DNA of 16,863 bases from JAWXTP01 sp044433415 (lineage in GTDB: Bacteria > Bacteroidota > Bacteroidia > Bacteroidales > Rikenellaceae). Numbering within the stretch: position 1 is the stretch's first letter; the number at the start of each line of letters is the position of its first letter. The translations under genes were made by a program, and so were the position numbers. The notes under the pieces are model-generated. The model was given only the letters and a program-made list of their open reading frames with translations. It was not told where the DNA came from and made no database searches. The stretch spans positions 1 through 16,863 of the forward strand of contig JAWXTP010000059.1 of assembly GCA_044433415.1 (NCBI GenBank). Reading direction: 5' to 3'. Positions 16,587 to 16,863 of this stretch are shown here, piece by piece.

Positions 16587-16615
16587 CAAAATTATATACA
16601 TGAACGTCCCCCAAA
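16587..16615 (-). promoter_or_regulatory. Bacteroidota promoter of the sulfatase
   Basis: On the minus strand TTTG (16612-16615), a 17-bp spacer and TAATTTTG (16587-16594) fit the TTTG/TAnnTTTG consensus. Transcription would begin near 16580, giving a leader of about 130 nt. The -33 element directly abuts the stop codon of the upstream sulfatase remnant. GH2 could be served by the same promoter. Confidence 0.6.
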
Positions 16616-16801
16616 TTATTGTTTTATGTAGGTAGAGTTAATCTGTGGCATTTGGGCATCAATTCCCGCACGCCATTGTTGTAGTCGGCTCAATAGTTTT
16701 GCGGCAAGACTAGGATTTTTCTCTGCCAAGTTTGTTGTTTCGGATCTATCTACATGACAAAAAATCAAACACATTAAACTTATATTTTGATTCATAGCCA
16801 C
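16616..16801 (-). pseudogene. C-terminal fragment of a further sulfatase
   Basis: The last 45 or so codons, from about base 16753 to the stop at 16616-16618, read VDRSETTNLAEKNPSLAAKLLSRLQQW and end in AQMPQINSTYIKQ. This is the characteristic C-terminal tail of arylsulfatases. It lines up with the tails of the two other sulfatases here (DDPQETNNL at the end of the intact one, EDRWETINL in the split one). Upstream in the same frame a stop lies just beyond base 16801, so no full sulfatase continues in this frame. In the next frame, NVFDF precedes a T-run (TTTTTT in GATTTTTTG); loss of one T would join the two frames, but the residues further up do not look convincingly like a sulfatase. It is either a decayed gene or a frameshifted one continuing past the window edge. 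Confidence 0.6.
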
Positions 16802-16863
16802 TTACAAGTATGTGTATTATGACTTCTAGTCCAGCTTTTACGAAATTTTTAGCTTTATAACCA

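Noticed and set aside
1..16863. CRISPR arrays, tRNA or rRNA genes, insertion sequences, integrases
   Set aside because: No regularly spaced repeats, no RNA-gene signatures and no transposase or recombinase frames were seen.

Overview
The window is AT-rich and carries the hallmarks of a Bacteroidota polysaccharide utilization locus (PUL). It has a complete SusC/SusD pair and the start of a second SusC-like receptor. Lipoprotein signals are followed by short acidic residues, and two promoters fit the Bacteroidota pattern TTTG / TAnnTTTG. Around these lie Ser-type sulfatases, a GH2 lipoprotein, a sugar-porter MFS permease and an AraC-type regulator. Gene content points to a Bacteroidales-like organism using a sulfated glycan. 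The exact genus and the exact glycan cannot be read from the sequence.

Layout. (1) 1-564, minus strand: N-terminal part of a second SusC-like receptor, cut by the window edge. (2) 565-1750: AT-rich gap without genes, holding several hairpins, a small heptamer repeat and a possible rightward promoter. (3) 1751-3675, minus: a sulfatase with a C-terminal helical-repeat region, split in two by an apparent one-base deletion near 2986. (4) 3734-5122, minus: sugar-porter MFS permease, 58 bp upstream of the sulfatase and probably in one transcript with it. (5) 5123-5936: divergent control region rich in palindromes and repeated short motifs. (6) 5937-10719, plus: susC and susD, with a long stem-loop in the gap between them and a strong intrinsic terminator after susD. 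(7) 10886-11894, plus: araC-type regulator with its own consensus promoter and a perfect 14-bp palindrome in its leader. (8) 11967-14780, minus, convergent with araC: GH2 lipoprotein. (9) 14951-16447, minus: intact arylsulfatase A-like enzyme with its own consensus promoter. (10) 16616 to the edge, minus: C-terminal remnant of a further sulfatase.

Working model (inference). The SusC/SusD pair imports sulfated oligosaccharide across the outer membrane. The sulfatases remove sulfate esters and the lipid-anchored GH2 removes a non-reducing sugar. The MFS permease takes the freed monosaccharide across the inner membrane, and the AraC protein senses a sugar and controls the locus. No endo-acting lyase or hydrolase, anaerobic sulfatase maturase or HTCS regulator lies in the window, so the system must depend on genes elsewhere. 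Two of the three sulfatases seen here are broken or partial, which suggests either decay of desulfation capacity or sequence errors.

I found no tRNA, rRNA, CRISPR array, insertion sequence or integrase. The most interesting items are the susC-susD stem-loop, the ATACGT-centred palindromes shared by three leaders, the single-base break in an otherwise well-kept sulfatase, and the GH2 enzyme with its extra C-terminal domain.
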